Source: an uncultured Gaiellaceae bacterium (lineage in GTDB: Bacteria > Actinomycetota > Thermoleophilia > Gaiellales > Gaiellaceae). From it: 5,385 nucleotides of DNA. This document shows, one piece after another, positions 1 to 5,385 of the stretch. The stretch spans positions 1 to 5,385 of the forward strand of contig CATPAS010000029.1 in assembly GCA_955652075.1 (NCBI GenBank), read 5' to 3'. Each line of letters begins with the position of its first letter. Within the stretch, counting starts at the first letter, position 1. The translations under genes and the position numbers were made by a program. The notes below the pieces were generated by a model. The model was not told where the DNA came from. It worked only from the letters and a program-made list of their open reading frames with translations, and searched no databases.

Positions 1-1
1 A

Positions 2-409
2 GCGCAAGCCGTCGAGCTCGCGTGCCTGGCTGACGCCGTCCCACCTGTGAGCGGGGACCCCGGACGGCTCGGACAGCTCTTGGACAACCTCATCTCGAAC
101 GCCGTGAAGTTCACACCCGACGGCGGCCGCGTCGACGTGCGTGTCTTCTCGCAGAACGGCGACGTGGCCATCGAAGTCGCGGACACGGGGATCGGGATCC
201 CCGCCAAGGAGCAGACCCAGCTCTTCCAGAAGTTCTTTCGCACGTCGGCGGCAGGCGAGCGCGCCATCCAGGGCACGGGTCTGGGGCTCTCGATCAGCAA
301 GGCGATCGTCGAAGCACATGCGGGCCGGATCGAGCTCGAGAGCGCTGAAAACGTCGGGACCACGGTGCGTGTCCTTCTCCCCGTCGCGGGGCACACGGAG
401 AGCGCGTGA
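2..409 (+). CDS. Sensor histidine kinase, C-terminal catalytic (HATPase_c) part, 5' end outside window
   Basis: This is the ATP-binding end of a two-component sensor kinase, the domain that autophosphorylates a histidine in the missing N-terminal part. The frame is open to the left edge, so the gene starts upstream; a GTG at 47 lies inside the domain and is not a believable start. The visible blocks, in order, are the N-box DNLISNAVKF (from base 83), the G1 box DTGIGIP (from 182), the F-box LFQKFFR, and the G2 box GTGLGLSISK (from 272), all intact, so the domain should bind ATP. The protein ends about 35 residues after G2, which is normal, with no receiver domain attached. It is closely related to the kinase directly downstream (roughly 55-60% identical by hand alignment of about 114 residues). 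Its TGA overlaps the downstream GTG, so the two are probably co-translated. Sensor input and cognate regulator cannot be seen. Confidence 0.93.
   Translation, partial: AQAVELACLADAVPPVSGDPGRLGQLLDNLISNAVKFTPDGGRVDVRVFSQNGDVAIEVADTGIGIPAKEQTQLFQKFFRTSAAGERAIQGTGLGLSISKAIVEAHAGRIELESAENVGTTVRVLLPVAGHTESA
397..400 (+). promoter_or_regulatory. Shine-Dalgarno site of the second histidine kinase
   Basis: GGAG lies five bases before the GTG at 406, inside the last codons of the upstream kinase gene. It favours GTG 406 over the in-frame ATG at 424, which has no comparable site in front of it. Confidence 0.55.
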
Positions 410-1773
410 GCGAGTCCGTCGACATGAGTGGGTCCCGCGCGATCAGGGGCATCCTGCTGGGAGCCGTCTTCGTCGTGACACTCGTCGCGGCAGTGCTTGC
501 GGTGACCGTCTGGAGCTACCGAAACGCCCTGGATGCACACAAGCTTGCCAACGACGCGACTATCGAAAGGGCCGTTTCAGATGCTGCGGAGACGTTTATG
601 TTCCGCGAGCGCGAGGCGATGAGCGAGTATCAGGTGCATCCGCATTACGCGGTGCGCGCTGAGATCGGTGCGCGCGCGGCCGGTTTCCGGAGCCAACTTT
701 CCAGAGTCGGAGTCGGCGAGCCCCGGGAGACGTTGCTCGTCCGACGCGCTCTCGCGGCGAACGAGAAGCTCCTCGCAATCTTCGCGAGGAATTCGCGAAC
801 GAACCTCCGAGGCATCGAGGCTTTCGGACGTCTCGAAGCAAAACTGGTCGGCGCCGAGGATGCCGTCCTGGTCCCGCTCCGCGCTCTACGGTCGATTAAC
901 GTTACTCAGGCGGCGCTACTCGAGGCGAGCTCGAAGACTTCCAGCCGCCGCGCACTCCTGCTTGCGATCTTCGCCGGGGCCCTGGCGGTGCTGGGCGGCA
1001 TCGGCTTCGCGCTCTACGCGGTGCGGCTGGTCACGAACATCGGCTCTCACAACGAGCGCCTGCACGAACTGGACCGGATGAAGGACGACTTCGTGGCGTC
1101 CGTGTCGCACGAGCTGCGAACGCCGCTGACCTCGATCCGCGGCTATCTGGAGCTCCTCCGCGAAGGAGAAGCCGGCGAGCTCACCGAGGAGCAGCAGCAA
1201 TTCGTCTCGATCGTCGAGCGGAACTCCGATCGCCTGCTGCGACTGGTCGGCGATCTGCTCTTCGTCGCGCAAGTGGAAGCCGGCAAGATCACGCTCGATC
1301 CCGGGTCCACGGATGTCGAGGAGCTCGTGCGCCAAGCCGTCGACGCTGCGCGCCCTGCTGCAACCGAGAAGGGCATCGAGTTCGATCTCGATCTCGAGGG
1401 ACTCAGCGAACTGCACGCCGACCGGGCACGGCTTGCCCAGGTCCTCGACAACCTCATCTCGAACGCCTTGAAGTTCACCTCGCCGGGCGGGCACGTCGCC
1501 GTGCGGACCACTCAACACGCCGACGTCGTCGTGATCGAAGTCTCTGACGACGGCATGGGCATGTCCGAGGAGGACCAGGAGCAGCTCTTCCAACGGTTCT
1601 TCCGGACGGCGAGCGCAACCGAGCAGGCAATCCAGGGCACCGGTCTCGGGCTCGCGATCGTCAAGGCCATCGTCGAGGCACACGATGGAGTCATCTCGGT
1701 TGAGAGCGTTGCGGGAAAAGGAACGATCTTCCGGGTCGAGCTTCCCCTGGCACGAGAGCTCGTCGCGGCATAA
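406..1773 (+). CDS. Membrane sensor histidine kinase with extracytoplasmic helical sensor region
   Basis: This is a complete two-component sensor kinase of 455 residues. A short cytoplasmic N-terminus is followed by a membrane helix (about 14-36), an extracytoplasmic region of about 145 residues (37-181) without cysteine and apparently mostly helical, and a second membrane helix (about 183-207). Then come the dimerisation domain with H-box SHELRTP (234-240, phospho-accepting His235, codon at 1108-1110) and the ATPase domain: N-box DNLISNALKF (348-357), G1 DDGMG (381-385), F-box LFQRFFR (394-400) and G2 GTGLGLAIVK (411-420). All catalytic blocks are present. Only about 15-20 residues separate membrane helix 2 from the dimerisation helix, so no full HAMP or PAS domain fits. 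The sensor region resembles CHASE3 or four-helix-bundle input domains in size and composition, but that is a guess. The GTG start at 406 overlaps the previous stop (GTGA) and has GGAG five bases upstream; ATG 424 is the alternative. Its partner regulator is not in the window. Confidence 0.95.
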   Translation: MSESVDMSGSRAIRGILLGAVFVVTLVAAVLAVTVWSYRNALDAHKLANDATIERAVSDAAETFMFREREAMSEYQVHPHYAVRAEIGARAAGFRSQLSRVGVGEPRETLLVRRALAANEKLLAIFARNSRTNLRGIEAFGRLEAKLVGAEDAVLVPLRALRSINVTQAALLEASSKTSSRRALLLAIFAGALAVLGGIGFALYAVRLVTNIGSHNERLHELDRMKDDFVASVSHELRTPLTSIRGYLELLREGEAGELTEEQQQFVSIVERNSDRLLRLVGDLLFVAQVEAGKITLDPGSTDVEELVRQAVDAARPAATEKGIEFDLDLEGLSELHADRARLAQVLDNLISNALKFTSPGGHVAVRTTQHADVVVIEVSDDGMGMSEEDQEQLFQRFFRTASATEQAIQGTGLGLAIVKAIVEAHDGVISVESVAGKGTIFRVELPLARELVAA

Positions 1774-1788
1774 GCGCCGCACGGTTCG
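1774..1788. other. 15-base gap between convergent transcription units
   Basis: The kinase gene (TAA at 1771-1773) and the leftward operon (stop at 1789-1791) end face to face with 15 bases between them. A five-base-pair inverted repeat (GCGGC at 1765-1769, GCCGC at 1776-1780) spans the kinase stop, but it is short and has no T-run on either side. No convincing terminator is visible, so the transcripts may overlap at their 3' ends. Confidence 0.6.
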
Positions 1789-2331
1789 TCAGGTTGAGGC
1801 GGAGTTCCTGGAACGCCGAGCGAGAAAGGCGATCACCGCAAGCGTGAGTACGGCGGCGGCTACGCCCGCCGCCTCCTGTCCGGTCCCGACCCGTCTTCCC
1901 GACGCGACCAGGAGCAGCAGCCCTCCCACGATGGCCGTGGTCAAACCAGCCGCCGCGATCAGGGCAAGCCGACGGATCACGACTCGCGCCTCACTACGCC
2001 AGTTCCGGCGCTCGATCGACCAGAACGACAACTCTGCGGCAGTGAAGAACGCCGCCGCAACCAGGGGCGCACGGGCGTCCACCGTGTCCTGTCGCAGGCT
2101 GAGAAAGACGGCGTAACCCGCGCCGACTCCTACGAAGCCCCAGGGCAGAAGCGTCGACCAACGCCCCACGAGAGCGAAAGCTGTAACAACGAGCCCGATG
2201 CCGCCGATCGCTGCCACGACCGCAACGAGACGGTCGCCGGCAATCACCGAATACGCCACAACGGCAGCAAGGAACGCGAGAGCCGCCAACCCGGTGGCTA
2301 CACGCGCGCGGCTCTTGCCTGTCGCCGAAAT
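1789..2331 (-). CDS. Small polytopic membrane protein of unknown function, last gene of the MoxR operon
   Basis: I do not recognise the family. Read from base 2331 it has 180 residues: a basic N-terminus (KSRAR at 6-10), then about six hydrophobic segments at roughly 13-31, 35-57, 60-79, 88-106, 119-143 and 151-170, and a basic tail (ARRSR). A charged loop with two tryptophans (W104 and W111, with ERR between them) lies between segments 4 and 5. No enzyme motif is visible. The start is uncertain. The codon at 2331 is ATT, with GGAGGAGGT ending six bases before it. The only other in-frame TTG codons nearby are 2379 (196 residues, no Shine-Dalgarno) and 2289 (166 residues, weak site, would lose the basic N-terminus). 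The frame stays open further up to 2646, but that part is Arg/Pro/Ala-rich and lies antisense to nothing: it is simply another frame of the DUF58 gene. Starting at 2331 overlaps the DUF58 end by 34 bases, implying translational coupling. Its position where a transglutaminase-type membrane protein often sits in such operons suggests an accessory envelope role, by inference only. Confidence 0.75.
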   Translation of the reverse strand: MSATGKSRARVATGLAALAFLAAVVAYSVIAGDRLVAVVAAIGGIGLVVTAFALVGRWSTLLPWGFVGVGAGYAVFLSLRQDTVDARAPLVAAAFFTAAELSFWSIERRNWRSEARVVIRRLALIAAAGLTTAIVGGLLLLVASGRRVGTGQEAAGVAAAVLTLAVIAFLARRSRNSAST

Positions 2332-3572
2332 GTCCCCACCTCCTCCATCGCAGCCGCGAGTGAGGAGTCGTCGTTCCAAACGGTCACGGGAACGCCTGCT
2401 CGCTCGAAGCGACCGCGGACCGCGTCGCGGCGCAGCCGCCAGAGCCGGTACGCGATGTCCTGTGCCTCTCCTCGCTTCGGTCCGACATACCCCAACGGCG
2501 AAATCTCGATGACGACGAGGTCGAAGCCGCGAGCCCGCAGGTCGAGCAACGCCGTTGCCGCCCGGTCGTCGAGCAATGGAGTGAGCGCGAGCACGAGCGC
2601 TTGCGGGGGCAGGGTGCGCCGCGGAACCACCACGAGGTCCTGCCACGCGTAGCTGAGAACGATTTGAGTGTCCAGCATCGCGTCGACGATGCGGTACAGC
2701 TGGCGCGCGCCTGTGGATGGGAGCAGCCAGTTGAGCGTCCCGCCGAAGCTTACGAAGCCGACCCGGTCCCGCTGGCGGAGATAACGCGCCGCGAGACTTG
2801 CCGCCGCACGCAGCGCGGGATCGAGCGTGCTTCGCTCACCACGGCGCGCCTCTGCGAACACGTCCAGGAAGATGACGACGTCGGCGTTGCGCTCTGCGTG
2901 ATGCTCATTGACCCAGAGCTCTCCGCGGCGAGCGGTGGCGCGCCAGTTCACATGGCGCGCACGATCACCGGCGACGAAGGGACGGATGTCCGCAAACTCG
3001 ATCCCCTCGGCCTTCTGCCGCGCGACATGGTTTCCCGAGAAGACCTGTGTCTCCGAGGGCCGTAGCAGGCTGCGCACCGCCTCCTCCGTCGGGTAGACCT
3101 TCAGCGGCTGACGTGCGTCGACCACCGCCTCGTGCCGGAACATCCCGAAGTGGTCGTGGGCCCGAAGGTGGACACGACCGACACGGAACGCGCCCCAGAG
3201 GGCACACCGGAGGCGCAACGGCAGGAGGCGCTGCTCTCCGTCGACGAGTTGCAGGGTGCTGGGACTTGTGCCTTCTTCGACCTCGAGCCCCCGTGGCAGC
3301 TCGAGGAACACGTCGACCCTCTCGGCCCCCTCGCCCGACCCGAACCGGATACGGACGTCGAGCGTCTCGCCTTCGAGTGCCCTTTCGCGGTCGAGCTCGA
3401 CGCCGACCTCGATGCGTGGCGCGCGTACCTGCAACGTGCTGACCGCCGCGACCAGTGCAAAAGGCGCGGCGAGCAGAACCAGTTCCGGTCGACGCAAGGC
3501 CAGCGCTGCCAGCAAGCTCAGCGCCGCCAGACCGGAGTAAGCGCCTAACTTCGGCGACGCGGAGCGCGTCAT
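2298..3572 (-). CDS. DUF58 family protein, membrane-anchored, with degenerate von Willebrand A-like domain
   Basis: This is a 424-residue DUF58 protein, the usual partner of MoxR ATPases. Two hydrophobic segments (about 13-27 and 30-48) form an N-terminal membrane hairpin. They are followed by a beta-rich region (about 52-160) and then the DUF58 signature at 190-223: GIEFADIRPF, then GDRARHVNW with RATARRGELWVNE. The C-terminal part (about 231-400) has alternating strands and helices like a von Willebrand A domain. At the expected metal site, after strand VVIFLD, the sequence is DVFAE (237-241) instead of DxSxS, so the canonical metal-binding site is missing. From memory, an FAEAR-type sequence here recurs in actinobacterial relatives, so this is probably a subfamily trait and not damage. 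The ATG overlaps the MoxR stop (ATGA, 3569-3572), and GGGTGG lies just upstream. It probably acts at the inner face of the membrane as an adaptor or substrate-binding partner of MoxR; its precise role is unknown. Confidence 0.95.
   Translation of the reverse strand: MTRSASPKLGAYSGLAALSLLAALALRRPELVLLAAPFALVAAVSTLQVRAPRIEVGVELDRERALEGETLDVRIRFGSGEGAERVDVFLELPRGLEVEEGTSPSTLQLVDGEQRLLPLRLRCALWGAFRVGRVHLRAHDHFGMFRHEAVVDARQPLKVYPTEEAVRSLLRPSETQVFSGNHVARQKAEGIEFADIRPFVAGDRARHVNWRATARRGELWVNEHHAERNADVVIFLDVFAEARRGERSTLDPALRAAASLAARYLRQRDRVGFVSFGGTLNWLLPSTGARQLYRIVDAMLDTQIVLSYAWQDLVVVPRRTLPPQALVLALTPLLDDRAATALLDLRARGFDLVVIEISPLGYVGPKRGEAQDIAYRLWRLRRDAVRGRFERAGVPVTVWNDDSSLAAAMEEVGTFRRQARAARV
2338..2346 (-). 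promoter_or_regulatory. Strong Shine-Dalgarno sequence inside the end of the DUF58 gene
   Basis: The minus strand reads GGAGGAGGT here, a near-perfect complement to the 16S rRNA 3' end. It is followed after six bases by ATT (2331-2329) in the frame of the downstream membrane protein. No ATG, GTG or TTG in that frame lies at a usable distance: 2379 is upstream of it and 2289 is about 48 bases downstream. It is therefore the main argument for an ATT start. It also encodes Glu-Glu-Val near the DUF58 C-terminus, so a chance match is possible. Confidence 0.55.
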
Positions 3573-4543
3573 TCCACCCGCGTGGATAAGTCATCGGCGG
3601 CGGGCGCCGGAACCGTCTCGAGCGACTCGCGCACCACATCCTCCGGGCGCACTCTCTGCACCCAAAGCTCCGGCTTCAGCATGAGACGGTGCGAGAGCGC
3701 AGGCACGGCGACGGCCTTCACGTCCTCGGGTGTCACGAAATCCCGTCCGGCGAGCGCAGCCTTGGCGCGAGCGAGCTTCAGGATCGCGAGGGAGCCGCGC
3801 GGACTCGCACCCACTTGCACGCGCAGGCTCGCTCGGGTCGAGGAAACGATGTCGACGATGTACGTGCCGACCGGCTCGGACACGTGGACTTGCTCGATCG
3901 ACTCTTGCAGCTCCAGAAACCCGCGCCGGTCGGTAACCGCGGCGAGACTGACGTCATCCGCCCCGCGCTCGAGCCTCCGTTCCATGAGAGCCCACTCGTC
4001 GTCTCGACTGGGGTACCCCACCCCGATCCGGAGAATGAAGCGGTCGAGCTGCGCCTCGGGCAAGGGGTATGTCCCTTCGTACTCGATCGGGTTCTGGGTG
4101 GCGATCACGAGGAACGGCCGCTCGAGCGGATTCGTCTGCCCTTCGATCGTGACCTGCCGTTCCTGCATCGCCTCGAGCAGCGCGGCCTGTGTCTTCGGCG
4201 GCGCGCGATTGATCTCGTCGCCGAGCAGCAGGTTCGTGAAGATCGGCCCCGGACGGAACTCGAACTCGCCAGTTCGCTGGTTGAAGACCGACGAGCCGGT
4301 GACGTCGGAGGGCATCAGATCGGGAGTGAACTGAACGCGCCCGAAGTCCATCGCGAAGACCTGGGCAAACGATCTGGCGATCAGCGTCTTCCCAAGGCCC
4401 GGGAAGTCCTCGATGAGCACGTGACCGTCGGCAAGAAAGCCGAGGAGAACGAGCTCGAGCGCTTCACGCTTGCCGACGACTGCGCCCTCGAGCTCGTCGA
4501 GGATCCGGTCGCCGCGAGTTGCAAGCTCTTGAACCGTCAGCAT
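3569..4543 (-). CDS. MoxR-type AAA+ ATPase
   Basis: This 324-residue protein is full length for a MoxR-family AAA+ ATPase, a cytoplasmic, usually hexameric, chaperone-like motor thought to help mature or insert cofactors into partner complexes. Visible elements are Walker A EDFPGLGKT (45-53, Lys52, Thr53), Walker B LLLGDEINRA (105-114, Asp109, Glu110), sensor 1 ATQNP (148-152), the LPEAQLDRF block (161-169) carrying the likely arginine finger Arg168, and sensor 2 in GASPRG (245-250, Arg249). A helical lid follows, with the TPEDVKAVAVPALSHRL block (271-287). All catalytic residues are present, so it should hydrolyse ATP. The ATG at 4543 starts three bases after the upstream stop, with GAGAGG a short distance before it, and its TGA overlaps the DUF58 ATG. 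It is often annotated moxR or yeaC-like, but the substrate cannot be read from the sequence, so I give no symbol. Confidence 0.97.
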   Translation of the reverse strand: MLTVQELATRGDRILDELEGAVVGKREALELVLLGFLADGHVLIEDFPGLGKTLIARSFAQVFAMDFGRVQFTPDLMPSDVTGSSVFNQRTGEFEFRPGPIFTNLLLGDEINRAPPKTQAALLEAMQERQVTIEGQTNPLERPFLVIATQNPIEYEGTYPLPEAQLDRFILRIGVGYPSRDDEWALMERRLERGADDVSLAAVTDRRGFLELQESIEQVHVSEPVGTYIVDIVSSTRASLRVQVGASPRGSLAILKLARAKAALAGRDFVTPEDVKAVAVPALSHRLMLKPELWVQRVRPEDVVRESLETVPAPAADDLSTRVE

Positions 4544-4546
4544 CCG

Positions 4547-5065
4547 TCAGAGCCTCTCGAGGTCTTCGACGACCCGACGGAGATCTGTTGGTGAGGGGCC
4601 CAGTGCAAGCCGGTCGCTGGGTGGAGGCCGTTCTGGCCTCACCAGCTCCCAGGCGTCGGCTCCAATCAGCTCTCGTGCGCGCTCGTGCTCTCTGTCGAGC
4701 TCAACACCGAAGTGCATCCACAGTCGGTGAGCGGCGATCTCACGCAGTATCGGGCGCAGACGAACGTGAAGATGAAACGCGCTCGCCATCGACTGCTTGA
4801 CGTCATGCACGAGCGTCAGATCGCCTGAATCGGGAGGGGAACGTCGGCTCATATCCGCAAGAGCTCGATCGAAGTCCGACGGATCGGCGGCCGGTGCTCC
4901 TTCGCGGGTCGCCCGCACGAACGCCAGTAGCAAGACGCCGCCCAGGCCAAGGAAATAGACGTCCAGCAGGACGGTCCGGGCTCCCGAAACCGCGAGGGCG
5001 GTGAATCCGACCGCGAGACTGAAGACGAGCCCGACCTTCAAGGCCCGGCGGAAAATCCAGGTCAT
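4547..5065 (-). CDS. Two-helix membrane protein of a MoxR/DUF4129 operon, function unknown
   Basis: This 172-residue protein has a basic N-terminus (FRRALK), two hydrophobic segments at about 10-29 and 31-50 joined by a very short turn (SGAR), and a hydrophilic C-terminal region of about 120 residues that begins with RATREG. The positive-inside rule puts both ends in the cytoplasm. The soluble part carries LRPILREIAAHRL (103-115) and later WELVRPERPPPSDR (139-152), ending in a short helix (LRRVVEDLERL). From memory, similar blocks occur in uncharacterised actinobacterial proteins next to moxR and DUF4129 genes. I know no assigned function and see no catalytic motif. Its ATG overlaps the stop of the DUF4129 gene (ATGA, 5062-5065), with GGGAG about eight bases upstream. 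It precedes moxR by three bases, so stoichiometric co-expression is likely. A membrane-anchored adaptor for the ATPase is a reasonable guess. Confidence 0.88.
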   Translation of the reverse strand: MTWIFRRALKVGLVFSLAVGFTALAVSGARTVLLDVYFLGLGGVLLLAFVRATREGAPAADPSDFDRALADMSRRSPPDSGDLTLVHDVKQSMASAFHLHVRLRPILREIAAHRLWMHFGVELDREHERARELIGADAWELVRPERPPPSDRLALGPSPTDLRRVVEDLERL

Positions 5066-5385
5066 GCCGCCAGCTCCCGGGTCGCCTGCAGGTCCTCCTT
5101 GACCGTGACAAGCGACTCGATCGCGTGCTCTTTCATGGTTGTGTCGATCTCGTGCGGGCTGAACTTCGCATACTCGAACAGCTCGGTCAGCGATCGGATG
5201 GCGCTCTCGCGGACCTGTAGGCGGGTTAGGACACGCTCAAGATATTCGTGAGGGACCTCGGCCCGTCGGCGCGCGAGCCCATGCGAGGCGAGCACCTGTT
5301 CCATGTTCGCGTACGCCGCAATGACGGCTCGACGCGCATCTCGCTCCCCGATGAGATCGTCAATCGTGCTTCCGATTGCTCGCGC
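5062..5385 (-). CDS. DUF4129 domain protein, C-terminal part, 5' end outside window
   Basis: The frame is open to the right edge, giving 107 residues of a protein that starts outside. An ATG at 5304 is internal: the residues before it (RRAVIAAYANMEQVL) are a typical DUF4129 opening block. It continues with GLARRRAEVPHEYLERVL and then SLTELFEYAKFS, matching the family pattern of an (A/G)Y..ME..L helix, a GL..R..TP.EYL.R segment and an LT.LF..A.(F/Y)S segment. Here Val replaces the common Thr before Pro-His-Glu-Tyr. DUF4129 domains usually form the cytoplasmic or membrane-proximal C-terminus of proteins with several membrane helices, sometimes fused to transglutaminase-like domains; whether that applies here is outside the window. 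It is the first gene visible in the leftward operon, and its stop overlaps the start of the next gene. Confidence 0.88.
   Translation of the reverse strand, partial: ARAIGSTIDDLIGERDARRAVIAAYANMEQVLASHGLARRRAEVPHEYLERVLTRLQVRESAIRSLTELFEYAKFSPHEIDTTMKEHAIESLVTVKEDLQATRELAA

Noticed and set aside
141..662. Plus-strand open frame of 173 codons across the kinase junction
   Set aside because: A shifted frame, Ser/Arg-rich, crossing two well-supported kinase genes.
1765..1780. Inverted repeat GCGGC...GCCGC as a terminator
   Set aside because: Only five pairs with a six-base loop, no T-run, and such short repeats are expected by chance at this base composition.
916..1782. Long open frame on the minus strand opposite the second kinase (288 codons)
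   Set aside because: It lies fully antisense to a kinase with all catalytic motifs; its translation is a Leu/Asp/Arg-rich mix without domain features, as expected for an opposite frame of a GC-rich gene.
2332..2646. N-terminal extension of the terminal membrane protein frame up to an ATG at 2646
   Set aside because: The extension overlaps the DUF58 gene on the same strand, is Arg/Pro/Ala-rich and has no ribosome site; the hydrophobic protein begins only near 2331.
2965..3639. Minus-strand open frame of 224 codons overlapping DUF58 and the moxR end
   Set aside because: It is a shifted frame of the DUF58 gene, extremely rich in Arg, Gly and Pro, with no motif.
3689..4594. Plus-strand open frame of 301 codons opposite moxR, and a second one at 3582-4334
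   Set aside because: Both are antisense to a MoxR ATPase with complete motifs; their compositions look like shadows, with no recognisable domain.
5062..5304. DUF4129 gene as a complete 80-residue protein starting at the ATG at 5304
   Set aside because: The frame stays open to the window edge, and the residues before this ATG match the family, so the ATG is internal.

Overview
The window is GC-rich throughout and almost completely coding, with overlapping or nearly touching genes. I see no RNA gene, insertion sequence, CRISPR array, phage gene or origin. The sequence style suggests a high-GC actinobacterium. From memory, the wording of the second histidine kinase around its H-box and of the DUF58 protein resembles the class Thermoleophilia (Gaiellales/Solirubrobacterales). 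That placement is inference and was not tested by a search.

Layout. Bases 1-1773, plus strand, hold two tandem sensor histidine kinases. The first is cut by the left edge, leaving only its catalytic ATPase end. The second is complete at 455 residues, and its GTG start overlaps the stop of the first. The two are clear paralogues in the ATPase domain. No response regulator lies within the window. After a gap of only 15 bases the strand changes, and everything from 1789 to the right edge is read leftwards. In order of transcription this strand carries: the C-terminal part of a DUF4129 protein (runs off the right edge), a 172-residue two-helix membrane protein, a MoxR-type AAA+ ATPase, a DUF58 protein with a degenerate von Willebrand A-like fold, and a small polytopic membrane protein of about 180 residues.

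How they work together. The minus-strand genes form one tightly coupled operon: ATGA overlaps at 5062-5065 and 3569-3572, a 3-base gap at 4544-4546, and an apparent 34-base overlap at 2298-2331. MoxR/DUF58/DUF4129 sets are widespread and usually interpreted as a chaperone-like ATPase acting with membrane-anchored partners in envelope or protein-complex maturation. The exact substrate is unknown here. The usual transglutaminase-like partner is not seen; instead the operon ends in an unassigned membrane protein. The kinase pair and the MoxR operon converge, so nothing in the sequence links them functionally.

The points most worth a second look are the last gene's start, which seems to be an ATT behind a near-perfect Shine-Dalgarno sequence; the missing metal-site motif in DUF58; the two unassigned membrane proteins in the MoxR operon; and the kinase duplication. 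I did not find convincing evidence of a wholly new system: the core is a known but poorly understood gene set with unassigned accessory members.
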